This document shows positions 32,305-40,647 of a stretch of 45,483 nucleotides of DNA, one piece after another; within the stretch, counting starts at the first letter, position 1, and each line of letters begins with the position of its first letter. The notes under the pieces are model-generated. The model was not told the DNA's origin. It worked only from the letters and a program-made list of their open reading frames with translations, and made no database searches. A program made the translations under genes and the position numbers. The stretch lies in assembly GCA_038750655.1 (NCBI GenBank), contig JBCDGZ010000056.1:1-45483 (forward strand), read 5' to 3'. The DNA is from JBCDGZ01 sp038750655 (GTDB lineage: Bacteria > Bacteroidota > Bacteroidia > Chitinophagales > Saprospiraceae).

Positions 32305-34023
32305 ATGCAAATTATTGAATCGCCCAAGGTATACGATGCCATCATTGTCGGCTCCGGGGCCGGTGGCGGCATGGCTGCTAAAGTACTCTCCGAAGCTGGC
32401 CTAAACATCGCCGTTGTCGAGGCAGGCCCCTTTTTTGATCCCGCCGACCCAAAGACTCGTACCCAACTACGCTGGCCCTATGAGTCGCCCCGCCGTGGGG
32501 CCAACAGCGTCCGAGATTTTGGCGATTTCGATATGGCCTACGGCGGCTGGGACATCAAAGGCGAACCCTACACCACCACCGAAGGCACCGAATTCATGTG
32601 GTTCCGCTCCCGTATGCTCGGCGGGCGTACCAATCACTGGGGGCGCATCTCCCTCCGCTTTGGTCCCGACGACTTTCACCGCAAAGACTTCGATGGCCTG
32701 GGCGACAATTGGCCCATTACCTACGAGGAAATCAAGCCCTACTACGATAAACTCGACAAGCTGATCGGCGTCTTCGGCTCCAAAGAACAGCTGCACAACG
32801 ATCCGGATGGCTTTTTTCTCCCTCCTCCCAAGCCTCGCCTCCACGACCTGTATTACATCAAGGCGGCCCGCAAGCTCGGCATCACGGTCATTCCTTCCCG
32901 CCTTTCTATTCTGACCAAACGCATCAATGATGATCGGGGGGTCTGCTTTTACTGCGGGCAATGCTCCCGCTCCTGCTTCGCCTACGCCGATTTCTCCTCT
33001 GGCTCCTGCTTGATCTTTCCGGCGCAGAAGGCCGGTGGGCAGATCGATCTGTTTACCAACTGCATGGTTAGTAAGGTGACGGTCGATGCAGAGGGTAAAG
33101 CCACCGGAGTGGCCTACATCAACAAAGAGGATCGACGGCTCTACGAGCTGAAGGGTAAGGTGGTCGTACTGGCGGCCTCAGCTTGCAGTACGGCCCGTAT
33201 CCTGCTGAACTCGAAGAGCAGTCAGCACCCCAATGGTCTGGGCAACAGTAGCAATGTAGTTGGCAAATACCTGCATGATTCGACGGGGGCTAGTCGCATG
33301 GCTTTTATCCCGGCGCTGATGAATCGCAAGTTGTACAATGAGGATGGGGTTGGAGGTATGCATGTGTACTCGCCCTGGTGGCTAGACAACAAGAAGCTGG
33401 ATTTTGCCAGAGGCTATCATATCGAAATTTGGGGAGGACTTGGAATGCCTTCTTATGGTTTTGGAATGGGGAATACCACCATTCAGGAATTTTTGGGCGA
33501 AGAGGTGGGGGGCTATGGCAATCAGCTGCGCAAGGATGTTAAGCGTTTTTACGGGGCGATTTTGGGCTTCGGCGGACGGGGGGAATGCATCGCTCGGGAG
33601 GACAATTATTGCGAGCTTGATCCAGAGCAGGTGGATGAGTATGGGATTCCGGTGCTCCGATTCAACTACTCGTTTTCTGACCAAGAGCGCAATCAGGCTC
33701 GTCATATGCATCAGACTTTTGAAGAAATTTTTGATACCCTGGATGCCCATGTTTTTGGGGATACGCCGACGCGCGAGCAAAACTACGGCTTGAACAAACC
33801 GGGAGAGATTATCCACGAGGTGGGAACGACCCGAATGGGCAATGATCCTCGAAGCTCGGTCTGTAATAAATACCAGCAGTTGCACGATGTCGATAATGTC
33901 TTCATTGCTGACGCGGGACCCTTTGTCTCCCAAGCTGATAAAAATTGCACCTGGACCATCATGGCCCTCTCGATGCGTACTTCGGAGTACATCGTCGAGC
34001 AATTAAAAAAACAGAATATCTAG
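32305..34023 (+). CDS. GMC-family FAD oxidoreductase
   Basis: 572-residue flavoprotein. The FAD dinucleotide-binding motif is VGSGAGGGMAAKVLSEAG (from about residue 15), with the ribose-binding acid in VVEAG. A cysteine cluster VCFYCGQCSRSCF (CX2CX2CX3C) suggests an iron-sulfur or metal site, as in some membrane-linked GMC enzymes. The C-terminus carries HEVGTTRMG and the final FAD segment FIADAGPFVSQ. This form is widespread in Bacteroidota and is usually paired with a gluconate-2-dehydrogenase subunit-3-like protein, as here (20 bases downstream). The substrate is unknown. It starts 107 bases after the methyltransferase, so participation in the RiPP pathway is possible but unproven. Confidence 0.9.
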   Translation: MQIIESPKVYDAIIVGSGAGGGMAAKVLSEAGLNIAVVEAGPFFDPADPKTRTQLRWPYESPRRGANSVRDFGDFDMAYGGWDIKGEPYTTTEGTEFMWFRSRMLGGRTNHWGRISLRFGPDDFHRKDFDGLGDNWPITYEEIKPYYDKLDKLIGVFGSKEQLHNDPDGFFLPPPKPRLHDLYYIKAARKLGITVIPSRLSILTKRINDDRGVCFYCGQCSRSCFAYADFSSGSCLIFPAQKAGGQIDLFTNCMVSKVTVDAEGKATGVAYINKEDRRLYELKGKVVVLAASACSTARILLNSKSSQHPNGLGNSSNVVGKYLHDSTGASRMAFIPALMNRKLYNEDGVGGMHVYSPWWLDNKKLDFARGYHIEIWGGLGMPSYGFGMGNTTIQEFLGEEVGGYGNQLRKDVKRFYGAILGFGGRGECIAREDNYCELDPEQVDEYGIPVLRFNYSFSDQERNQARHMHQTFEEIFDTLDAHVFGDTPTREQNYGLNKPGEIIHEVGTTRMGNDPRSSVCNKYQQLHDVDNVFIADAGPFVSQADKNCTWTIMALSMRTSEYIVEQLKKQNI

Positions 34024-34043
34024 AATTGTGAAATCCAATCATT

Positions 34044-34742
34044 ATGAATAGAAGAGAAACGATTAAGACGCTACTTATAGGTTCCTTGGCCAGTGGCGCT
34101 GTGATCAGCGGTTGTAAGGCCCCGGAGACGGTTATTGTTAAAGAGGAGGAGGCTACGGGCTATGGCCGAACGCCGGAGGAGCAAGAAGTGGACCGCAAAC
34201 TAATGACGGAAGAATTTCTTAATGCTACGGAACTGGCAACGATTGCGACGCTCTGCGATATTATTCTTCCTGCTTCACCTACGGCCGGCTCCGCCGTCGA
34301 GGCTGGTGTACCCGAGTTCATCGCCTTCATCGTCAAAGATATTCCTCGCCACCAACTGGTCGTTCGCGGTGGCCTGATGTGGCTGGATAGCGAAGCCATT
34401 TCTCGATTCAACAAAGATTTCAATACCTGTACCGAAGAAGAACGACTGGCCATCGTTGATGACATTGCCTATCCCAAGAACGCTCGGCCCGAGATGGAAT
34501 ACGGCGCTCGTTTCTTCTCCACCATGCGCAATCTCGTACTGACGGGCTATTACACCTCCAAAATGGGCATCGAGGATTTGGGCTACGTCGGTAATCAGCC
34601 CAATGTCTGGGACGGCGTACCCAAGGAGGTGCTGGAAAAGCATGGCTTGGCCTACGAAGAAGAGTGGCTCGCTAAATGTGTGGACCAATCCCAAAGAAAT
34701 ACCACCGCAGAATGGGATGAAGAGGGCAATCTATTGACTTAA
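34044..34742 (+). CDS. Gluconate 2-dehydrogenase subunit 3 family protein
   Basis: 232-residue partner of the GMC oxidoreductase. The N-terminus has a twin-arginine-like start (MNRRETIKTLLIGSLASG) followed by a lipobox-like Cys24 (AVISGCK), so it is probably exported folded, possibly with its FAD partner, and lipid-anchored. The central part carries the family pattern TLCDIILPASPTAGSAVEAGVPEFI and the region GIEDLGYVGNQPNVWDG. In characterised membrane gluconate dehydrogenases this subunit accompanies the flavoprotein. It is followed 20 bases later by the VOC gene. Confidence 0.9.
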   Translation: MNRRETIKTLLIGSLASGAVISGCKAPETVIVKEEEATGYGRTPEEQEVDRKLMTEEFLNATELATIATLCDIILPASPTAGSAVEAGVPEFIAFIVKDIPRHQLVVRGGLMWLDSEAISRFNKDFNTCTEEERLAIVDDIAYPKNARPEMEYGARFFSTMRNLVLTGYYTSKMGIEDLGYVGNQPNVWDGVPKEVLEKHGLAYEEEWLAKCVDQSQRNTTAEWDEEGNLLT

Positions 34743-34762
34743 CCAAAGCTATAATTACCAAT

Positions 34763-35128
34763 ATGAATACTCCATTCAAAAACCTCCGAACCTTCATCGG
34801 TTCAAAGGATTACAAAACCTCCCAATCCTTCTACCAAGACCTTGGCTTCGAGCTGCTTGAACTCTCCGAGAAGCTTTCCTTGGTTAAGGTGAATGAAAAT
34901 ATGATCTTCCATCTACAGGATTTCTATGTCAAAGATTGGCTGGAGAATTCAATGATGATGTTGGTGGTAGAAGACTTAGAAGCTTGCTGGGCGGAGTTGC
35001 AAAGTCTCAACTTGGATAGTAAGTACGAGGACGTACGGCTTGCCCCTATACAGGAGCAGGAGTGGGGTAAAGTATGCTACTTGCACGACCCGGCGGGAGT
35101 GTTATGGCATATTTGTGAATTCAGTTGA
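34763..35128 (+). CDS. VOC (glyoxalase/bleomycin resistance-like) superfamily protein
   Basis: 121-residue single-module VOC protein. The pattern FKNLRTFIGSKDYKTSQSFYQDLGFELLE at the N-terminus, and a C-terminal EWGKVCYLHDPAGVLWHICEF, match the paired beta-alpha-beta-beta-beta fold. Metal ligands would need His/Glu residues; His in LWHICEF is one candidate, but a full metal site cannot be confirmed. The family includes glyoxalase I, bleomycin-binding and fosfomycin-resistance proteins. A self-protection role for the nearby RiPP is a speculative option. Confidence 0.82.
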   Translation: MNTPFKNLRTFIGSKDYKTSQSFYQDLGFELLELSEKLSLVKVNENMIFHLQDFYVKDWLENSMMMLVVEDLEACWAELQSLNLDSKYEDVRLAPIQEQEWGKVCYLHDPAGVLWHICEFS

Positions 35129-35620
35129 TGGATTAGAAAAAGAGACTGGGGTACTTGCGCGGTAAAACAATTTGTTTTATATTGTTGTCTGTTTTGATGT
35201 TTGTTGCAGTCTTGTAAGAAGATCACTACTCGCCGATAACTGTAACAATCCCTTTTAATTGGTTGGAGAAGATGCTCTTTTGAGTATTCATGTAAGACAT
35301 ACTTCCTTGCTCTTTTTATGGCCAGAGAGGAGTGAGGATGCCATCTTCCGAGAGGAGTTCTTGCGATCCATTCTGTGCAAGGGCTGGCTAGCTATAGTCA
35401 GTGCTAAAAAAGGGGCGGAGTGGATTGGCGGCGGTGGCAAAGTGGGTGGGCCCTCCCACTTTTGCAAAAATTCTGTCTGGAATTCAACATGCAATACGAG
35501 TCTTCTAGTTACTACAATTCTTACAGCGATTACTACTTCCATAGCTATCTCAATTTCTCTAATTTGCAAAAACAACCTCCAAAGTGGTCGTAACTTCTCT
35601 AGCCATAGCTCACTTCATCC
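35129..35620. other. 492-base intergenic region between VOC and leu operon end
   Basis: No convincing gene. An open frame on the plus strand (35259-35681) runs antisense into the membrane protein gene, shows low-complexity Ser/Thr/Ile at its end and no domain, and is not counted. An imperfect 24-nt palindrome at 35439-35462 (AAAGTGGG ... CCCACTTT around GGGCCC) may be a terminator for either flank. The rest looks like degraded or regulatory sequence. Confidence 0.45.
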
Positions 35621-35986
35621 TCAAAACTCTCCTAACCTTACAAGGCCGATCACATTAATTACAATGTTAAAGACCACATAGGCAACAATGATGAAGTTGC
35701 CAATAAGAGCAATACCTCGCTTAGTACTAGCCGGTTCTTTTCCAATATAGCTTTTGATGGATTGTATCAGACCGGCAACCGCAACAACAAAGGAAGCTAA
35801 AGCGGTAACCAGCATCAATATACTAGGAATGGGGTACCATGTTGCAGGACTTAAAAATGCGGTAAAGCCCGAGATTAAAAACAATAGAATAATCAGCCCC
35901 CAGGCGATCTTGGCGCTACGGAAGGCTTGCTGACTGTATTTGGCCTTAACGGGTTCGCGTAGATCGTCGAGGATATTATTGCTCAT
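35621..35986 (-). CDS. Small multi-pass membrane protein of unknown function
   Basis: 121-residue membrane protein. Three hydrophobic helices are visible: IAWGLIILLFLISGFTAFL, PSILMLVTALASFVVAVAGL and IALIGNFIIVAYVVFNIVI. The N-terminal ~27 residues are polar and cytosolic in character. It resembles short DUF4190-like membrane proteins, but no family is claimed. It starts 2 bases after the leuB stop and is thus the last gene of the leu operon, although a role in leucine synthesis is not apparent. Confidence 0.75.
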   Translation of the reverse strand: MSNNILDDLREPVKAKYSQQAFRSAKIAWGLIILLFLISGFTAFLSPATWYPIPSILMLVTALASFVVAVAGLIQSIKSYIGKEPASTKRGIALIGNFIIVAYVVFNIVINVIGLVRLGEF

Positions 35987-35988
35987 CG

Positions 35989-37101
35989 TTAAATGATCGT
36001 TGAGAGGCTTTCTGCGATCTTATCCTTTTTCAACTGTGGACTCTCTTCCATCACAATCGACGAAAGCAGACTGCCGACCTGAGAGCAGCTGTAGGTATAC
36101 TGTGCTTTTAAATCAGGCGTACCGATACCTTCTGTCAAGCAGCGGTTGATGGCATCGCGGATGGACATGGCCTCTTGGTACATTTCGAGGTGATCCAGCA
36201 TCATAGCCGCAGAGAGGATGGTCGCCATAGGATTGGCGATGTCTTCGCCGGCGGCTTGCGGATAGGAGCCGTGGATGGGTTCGAAAAGGGCGACTTTGGA
36301 GCCGATGGAAGCTGAAGGCAGTAGGCCCAGGGAGCCGGGGATGACGCTGGCCTCGTCCGAGAGAATATCGCCGAACATATTGCTGGTCAGGATCACATCG
36401 AATTGGGAGGGAGCAACGATCAGTTGCATGGCAGCATTGTCAACAAACATGTAATTGAGTTGGACGTCCGAGTAGTCAACAGCCATTTTTTGTATGGTTT
36501 CTCGCCAGAGGCGGGAGGATTCCAGAACATTGGCTTTATCGACTAGAGTGAGTCGCTTTTCGCGTTGTTGTGCGGCTTTAAAGGCCAGGTGGGCGATGCG
36601 CTCGATTTCACCGCGCGAGTAGAAACATTGATCGAAAGCCTCCTTGCCATCGTCACTGCGGCCTTTGTCGCCGAAGTAGATGCCACCGGTCAGTTCGCGG
36701 TAAATGACGAAGTCTACGCCAGCGATGCGCTCATCGCGTAGGGGGGAGAGGTGGTACAAGCCGGAGTAGGAGGCCACCGGCCGAACATTGCAGTACAACC
36801 CCAGGCTCTTGCGGAGCTTTAGCAGACCTTGCTCCGGGCGGACCTTGGCGTTGGGATCATTATCGTATTTGGGATCACCAATGGCACCGAAGAGAATGGC
36901 ATCTGACTTATGACAGGTCTCTAGAGTAGCATCGGGTAGGGGAGTTCCTGTCTTATCGATAGCCGTGGCGCCTACCAAAGCCGGATGATAGGTGAACTGA
37001 TGGCCAAAGCGATTGGCAACAGCGTCTAGGACTTGTAGGGCTTGGGCGACAACTTCGGGGCCGATGCCGTCACCGGCGAGTACTGCGATCTTTTTCTTCA
37101 T
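35989..37101 (-). CDS. leuB: 3-isopropylmalate dehydrogenase
   Basis: 370-residue NAD-dependent enzyme that oxidises and decarboxylates 3-isopropylmalate to 2-oxoisocaproate in leucine synthesis. Family signatures: GDGIGPEV at the N-terminus, the substrate-binding Arg region (LRKSLGLYCNVRP), YRELTGGIYFG, VDKANVLESSRLWRE, the metal-binding Asp pair in NMFGDILSDEASVIPGSLGLLPSASIG, and EPIHGSYPQAAGEDIANP. Length is normal (about 350-370). Its position after leuD, in the order leuA-leuC-leuD-leuB, confirms the assignment over isocitrate or tartrate dehydrogenases. Confidence 0.96.
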   Translation of the reverse strand: MKKKIAVLAGDGIGPEVVAQALQVLDAVANRFGHQFTYHPALVGATAIDKTGTPLPDATLETCHKSDAILFGAIGDPKYDNDPNAKVRPEQGLLKLRKSLGLYCNVRPVASYSGLYHLSPLRDERIAGVDFVIYRELTGGIYFGDKGRSDDGKEAFDQCFYSRGEIERIAHLAFKAAQQREKRLTLVDKANVLESSRLWRETIQKMAVDYSDVQLNYMFVDNAAMQLIVAPSQFDVILTSNMFGDILSDEASVIPGSLGLLPSASIGSKVALFEPIHGSYPQAAGEDIANPMATILSAAMMLDHLEMYQEAMSIRDAINRCLTEGIGTPDLKAQYTYSCSQVGSLLSSIVMEESPQLKKDKIAESLSTII

Positions 37102-37188
37102 AACATGGTTAGGATTATAAAAAGCTGTAATGTAAAGGTTTTATAGGAAACTAGCCAGTCTACTTTCAGTTTTCTCTTTGCAGGCCAA

Positions 37189-37779
37189 TTACCACCGCAC
37201 TTGCTGCGTTTCAAAAGCCTCAATTTTATCTTTAATGCTGATTAGATAATCGATGTCTGCATATCCTTTTTGCAGGCACATTTTTTTGTAAGAATCGATT
37301 TCAAAATGCTGCTGCGCTTGCCCGGCAATCCCAAAGCTTTGCTCGTCTAGGTTGGCGATAAAAACGGTATTGGAGTCTTGCTCTATAGCTTGAAAATAGC
37401 CATGCAGTACCTCATCGCTAACGGTGATGGGCAATAAGCCATTGTTCAGGGCATTGCCTTTGAAAATATCGGCAAAGAAGCTGGATACTACTACCTTAAA
37501 GCCGTGGTCATAAAGTGCCCAAGCGGCGTGCTCTCGGCTAGAGCCACAACCAAAATTTTTACCACAAATCAGCATTTCTCCTTGGTAAAGGGCATTGTTC
37601 AGCACAAAATCGGGCTTGGGCTGGTCCTGGTTATCGTAGCGCCAATCGCGGAACAGATTATCACCAAAGCCCTCGCGGCTGGTGGCTTTCAAAAATCGGG
37701 CGGGGATAATCTGATCGGTGTCCACATCTTCGATTGGAAGGGGGACCGCGGTGCTATGAAGGGTTTTAAAAGGTTTCAT
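37189..37779 (-). CDS. leuD: 3-isopropylmalate dehydratase small subunit
   Basis: 196-residue swivel subunit of isopropylmalate isomerase. Motifs include VDTDQIIPARFLK near the N-terminus and the substrate-binding GKNFGCGSSREHAAWAL, followed by SFFADIFKGNALNNGLLPI. Length matches LeuD (about 195-205). Its start lies 3 bases after the end of leuC, so subunits are made together. Confidence 0.96.
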   Translation of the reverse strand: MKPFKTLHSTAVPLPIEDVDTDQIIPARFLKATSREGFGDNLFRDWRYDNQDQPKPDFVLNNALYQGEMLICGKNFGCGSSREHAAWALYDHGFKVVVSSFFADIFKGNALNNGLLPITVSDEVLHGYFQAIEQDSNTVFIANLDEQSFGIAGQAQQHFEIDSYKKMCLQKGYADIDYLISIKDKIEAFETQQVRW

Positions 37780-37782
37780 GGT

Positions 37783-39186
37783 TTAGTTGTTGGTCTTTAC
37801 TAAATGTCTGACGTCCACAATTTCGCCGGCAATCGCCGTGGCGGCCGCCATCAAGGGGCTGGCCAAAATCGTACGGGCCCCCGGCCCCTGGCGACCTTCA
37901 AAATTGCGGTTGGAAGTCGATACACAATATTCTCCCTTGGGAACTTTGTCTTCATTCATTCCCAAACAGGCTGAACAGCCCGGCTCGCGCAGCTCAAATC
38001 CCGCTGCCGCCAGCACTGCATCCAAGCCCTCCTGCTGCGCCTGTAGAGCCACCTGTCGGCTTCCCGGCACGATCAGTGCGTGAACATTGTCCGCCTTGCG
38101 CTTGCCTTTAACAAAGTTGGCCACCAATCGAAGGTCTTCGATTCGGGAGTTGGTACAGCTGCCAATGAAAACGTAGTTCACAGGATGGCCAATCAGCGAT
38201 TGTCCCGCCTCTAAACCCATGTAATTCAACGACTTCTCTAGCCCCTTCGGATTATCGACCTCTTCCATCTGAGGAACGGCCTGAGAGACGCCAATGCCCA
38301 TTCCCGGGTTGGTGCCGTAGGTGACCATCGGTTCGATGTCTTCGGCGCGGAAGGCGATTTCTTTGTCAAATTGAGCCTCCTCGTCCGTGTACAAGGTCTT
38401 CCAATAAGCGACGGCTTTTTCGAAATCCTCGCCTTGCGGGGCAAACTTACGGCCCTTGATGTAGTCGAAGGTCGTTTGATCGGGAGCGATAAGGCCACCG
38501 CGTGCGCCCATTTCGATGCTCATATTACAGACGGTCATTCGGGCCTCCATCGACAGCTTGCGGATGGTTGAGCCGGCATATTCGATGAAATAGCCTGTAC
38601 CGCCTGCGGCGCTGAGCCGGGAGATGATGTGCAGGATGATGTCTTTGGCCAGTACGCCGGGCTGTAGGTCGCCTTCGACGAGGATGCGCATGCGCTTGGG
38701 TTTGCGTTGCAGCAGGCACTGGGTGGCCATGACTTGCTCGACTTGGCTGGTGCCGATTCCGAAAGCGATGCAGCCGAAGGCTCCATGTGTGGAAGTATGG
38801 CTATCACCGCAGACCATCGTCAGCCCCGGCCGGGTGATGCCCAGCTCTGGCCCGATGACGTGAACAATACCCTGGTAGGGATGGCCCAGGCCGTAGAGTT
38901 CGAGGCCAAATTCCTGGCAATTGTCGATCAGCTTTTGAACTTGCAAACGAGAGAGTTTCTCCTTGATGGGGAGGTGTTGGTCTTTGGTGGGGACATTATG
39001 ATCGGCCGTCGCCACCGTTTGATTGATGCGAAAGAGTGGTAAGCCTCGCTGGCGCAGGCCATCGAAGGCTTGGGGGCTGGTGACCTCATGGATCAGGTGG
39101 CGGTCGATGTACAACACATCCGTGCCGCCATCGATGCGTTCAACGATATGAGCATCCCAGATTTTATCGAAAAGCGTTTTAGCCAT
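37783..39186 (-). CDS. leuC: 3-isopropylmalate dehydratase large subunit
   Basis: 467-residue [4Fe-4S] subunit that isomerises 2- to 3-isopropylmalate with LeuD. Motifs: MVCGDSHTSTHGAFG, the cluster Cys in FIGSCTNSRIEDLR, and two more cluster Cys in EPGCSACLGMN, followed by STSNRNFEGRQGPGARTILASP. The length is typical (about 466). It starts 117 bases after leuA; an intrinsic terminator lies between them, so its expression may partly depend on readthrough or on a second promoter. Confidence 0.96.
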   Translation of the reverse strand: MAKTLFDKIWDAHIVERIDGGTDVLYIDRHLIHEVTSPQAFDGLRQRGLPLFRINQTVATADHNVPTKDQHLPIKEKLSRLQVQKLIDNCQEFGLELYGLGHPYQGIVHVIGPELGITRPGLTMVCGDSHTSTHGAFGCIAFGIGTSQVEQVMATQCLLQRKPKRMRILVEGDLQPGVLAKDIILHIISRLSAAGGTGYFIEYAGSTIRKLSMEARMTVCNMSIEMGARGGLIAPDQTTFDYIKGRKFAPQGEDFEKAVAYWKTLYTDEEAQFDKEIAFRAEDIEPMVTYGTNPGMGIGVSQAVPQMEEVDNPKGLEKSLNYMGLEAGQSLIGHPVNYVFIGSCTNSRIEDLRLVANFVKGKRKADNVHALIVPGSRQVALQAQQEGLDAVLAAAGFELREPGCSACLGMNEDKVPKGEYCVSTSNRNFEGRQGPGARTILASPLMAAATAIAGEIVDVRHLVKTNN

Positions 39187-39236
39187 GTGTAGTTTTTTAG
39201 ATTAGGGCGAATCTCGAATATAAGGAGATTTTCTAC

Positions 39237-39268
39237 AAAAAAATTGTCGGGGATCGACCCCGACAATT
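39237..39268 (-). terminator. Intrinsic terminator inside the leu operon, between leuA and leuC
   Basis: A perfect 11-bp stem (AATTGTCGGGG at 39242-39252, CCCCGACAATT at 39258-39268) with a 5-nt loop is followed, on the minus transcript, by a U-tract from the A-run at 39237-39243. It lies 35 bases past the leuA stop. It is strong enough to separate leuA from leuCDB. Confidence 0.88.
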
Positions 39269-39303
39269 GATTAAACCATATTATTAGAACGTTGAACGAG
39301 TAT

Positions 39304-40488
39304 CTATCTACTGCCTGCTCGCGCAAATTGGTATTGCAACGGCTGGCTGCTGAGCAGTGTCAGCAAATCTTCGTCGTTGACCTCTTTTTTCTGATCGGCC
39401 ATTTGAAGAAAATTATCGTAAGTGAAATCCAGCTCTTTCTTGGTCAGGTTGTAGCCGACTTCTTTGGCGCGGTAGGCCAGTGCGGCACGACCAGAGCGGG
39501 CGGTCAAAACGATGGACGATTGGTCTACACCGACGTCCATGGGATTAATAATTTCGTAAGTATCGCGGCGCTTGATGACACCGTCTTGGTGGATTCCAGA
39601 AGAATGAGCGAAGGCATTAGCCCCGACGATGGCCTTATTGGCCTGTACGGGCATGCCCATATGATCAGAGACCATTCTACTCAAAGGGTTGAGCATTTGG
39701 GTATTGATATTGGTATAACAGTCCAGGTCTTTGCGCTGCTTGATGATCATTACAACTTCTTCCAAAGACGTATTTCCAGCTCTTTCACCGATACCATTGA
39801 TGGTACATTCTACCTGACGGATGCCATTTTGGATGCCTGCAATGGAATTGGCCGTTGCCATTCCCAGGTCATTATGACAGTGGGCAGAGATAACGGTTTT
39901 GTGGATACCTTTTACATTTTCCATCAAAAACTGAATCTTCGCGCCATACTCATCCGGAAGGCAATAACCAGTGGTATCTGGAATGTTGAGCACAGTAGCT
40001 CCGGCGTCGACTACGGCCTGGATAACCCGAGCGAGGAACTCATTATTGGCTCGGCCGGCGTCTTCGGCGTAAAATTCTACATCTTCCACAAAAGACTTCG
40101 CATAGCGAACGGCTGCAACAGCTCTTTCGATGATTTTTTCTGGTGTGGTCTGTAATTTATGACGAATATGGGACTCAGAAACTCCGATACCGGTGTGAAT
40201 TCTTGGACGTTGGGCGTGGGCCAGTGCTTCGGCGGCCACTTTAATATCCTTTTCGACGGCCCGAGACAGCCCACAGATGATGGGTCCTCTGATATGCTTA
40301 CTAATTTGTTCTACAGAGTAAAAATCGCCGGGGCTAGAGATGGGGAAGCCCGCTTCGATAACATCGACGCCAAGAGCTTCGAGTTGATAGGCAATTTCTA
40401 GTTTTTCTTTAGTGTTTAGTTTACAGCCGGGGACTTGTTCTCCGTCCCTTAGAGTGGTGTCAAAAATGAAGATCCTGTTGTTAGACAT
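39304..40488 (-). CDS. leuA: 2-isopropylmalate synthase, short form without regulatory domain
   Basis: 394-residue enzyme joining acetyl-CoA and 2-oxoisovalerate, the first step of leucine synthesis. The TIM-barrel motifs are present: DTTLRDGEQVPGCKL, VIEAGFPISSPGD, the metal-binding HCHNDLGMA and GIGERAGNTSLEEV. Full-length LeuA (E. coli, about 520 residues) has a C-terminal leucine-binding domain; this protein stops after the catalytic barrel and its linker (SGIHQDGVIKRRDTYEI), so it lacks that domain. I start at 40488 (MSNNRIFIFDTTLRDGE) because the upstream codons are not family-like. Homocitrate or citramalate synthase are related alternatives, made unlikely by the adjacent leuCDB. Confidence 0.92.
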   Translation of the reverse strand: MSNNRIFIFDTTLRDGEQVPGCKLNTKEKLEIAYQLEALGVDVIEAGFPISSPGDFYSVEQISKHIRGPIICGLSRAVEKDIKVAAEALAHAQRPRIHTGIGVSESHIRHKLQTTPEKIIERAVAAVRYAKSFVEDVEFYAEDAGRANNEFLARVIQAVVDAGATVLNIPDTTGYCLPDEYGAKIQFLMENVKGIHKTVISAHCHNDLGMATANSIAGIQNGIRQVECTINGIGERAGNTSLEEVVMIIKQRKDLDCYTNINTQMLNPLSRMVSDHMGMPVQANKAIVGANAFAHSSGIHQDGVIKRRDTYEIINPMDVGVDQSSIVLTARSGRAALAYRAKEVGYNLTKKELDFTYDNFLQMADQKKEVNDEDLLTLLSSQPLQYQFARAGSR

Positions 40489-40527
40489 ATTTGCTTTATT
40501 TAAAAGAAACTGTAAGTTTGTATCCAC

Positions 40528-40535
40528 CAAATATA
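40528..40535 (-). promoter_or_regulatory. Candidate leuA promoter -7 box
   Basis: Reads TATATTTG on the minus strand, an exact TAnnTTTG match, 40 bases before the leuA start codon. The best -33-like CAAA (minus TTTG) at 40561-40564 is 25 bases away, somewhat too far, so confidence is moderate. Confidence 0.4.
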
Positions 40536-40593
40536 TTAGATAAGCCCTTTATTTTACGACCAAAAAATTCGAGTACTTACAACAGCTACTAAA

Positions 40594-40601
40594 TACCTTT
40601 G
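40594..40601 (+). promoter_or_regulatory. Candidate promoter -7 box of the helical-repeat protein gene
   Basis: TACCTTTG matches the Bacteroidota -7 consensus TAnnTTTG exactly and lies 46 bases before the ATG at 40648. TTCG at 40568-40571 is a one-mismatch -33 box at 22-base spacing. Confidence 0.45.
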
Positions 40602-40647
40602 TTTTTTAAGTGGCTGATTGTCAGTGTCATGTAAATATTTTTTTACA

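Noticed and set aside
35259..35681. 140-codon plus-strand open frame in the 492-base gap
   Set aside because: Runs antisense into the membrane protein gene, has no recognisable domain, and ends in low-complexity Ser/Thr/Ile sequence; better explained as chance.
39304..40488. Homocitrate or citramalate synthase
   Set aside because: Motifs alone cannot exclude it, but linkage to leuC, leuD and leuB makes 2-isopropylmalate synthase far more likely.
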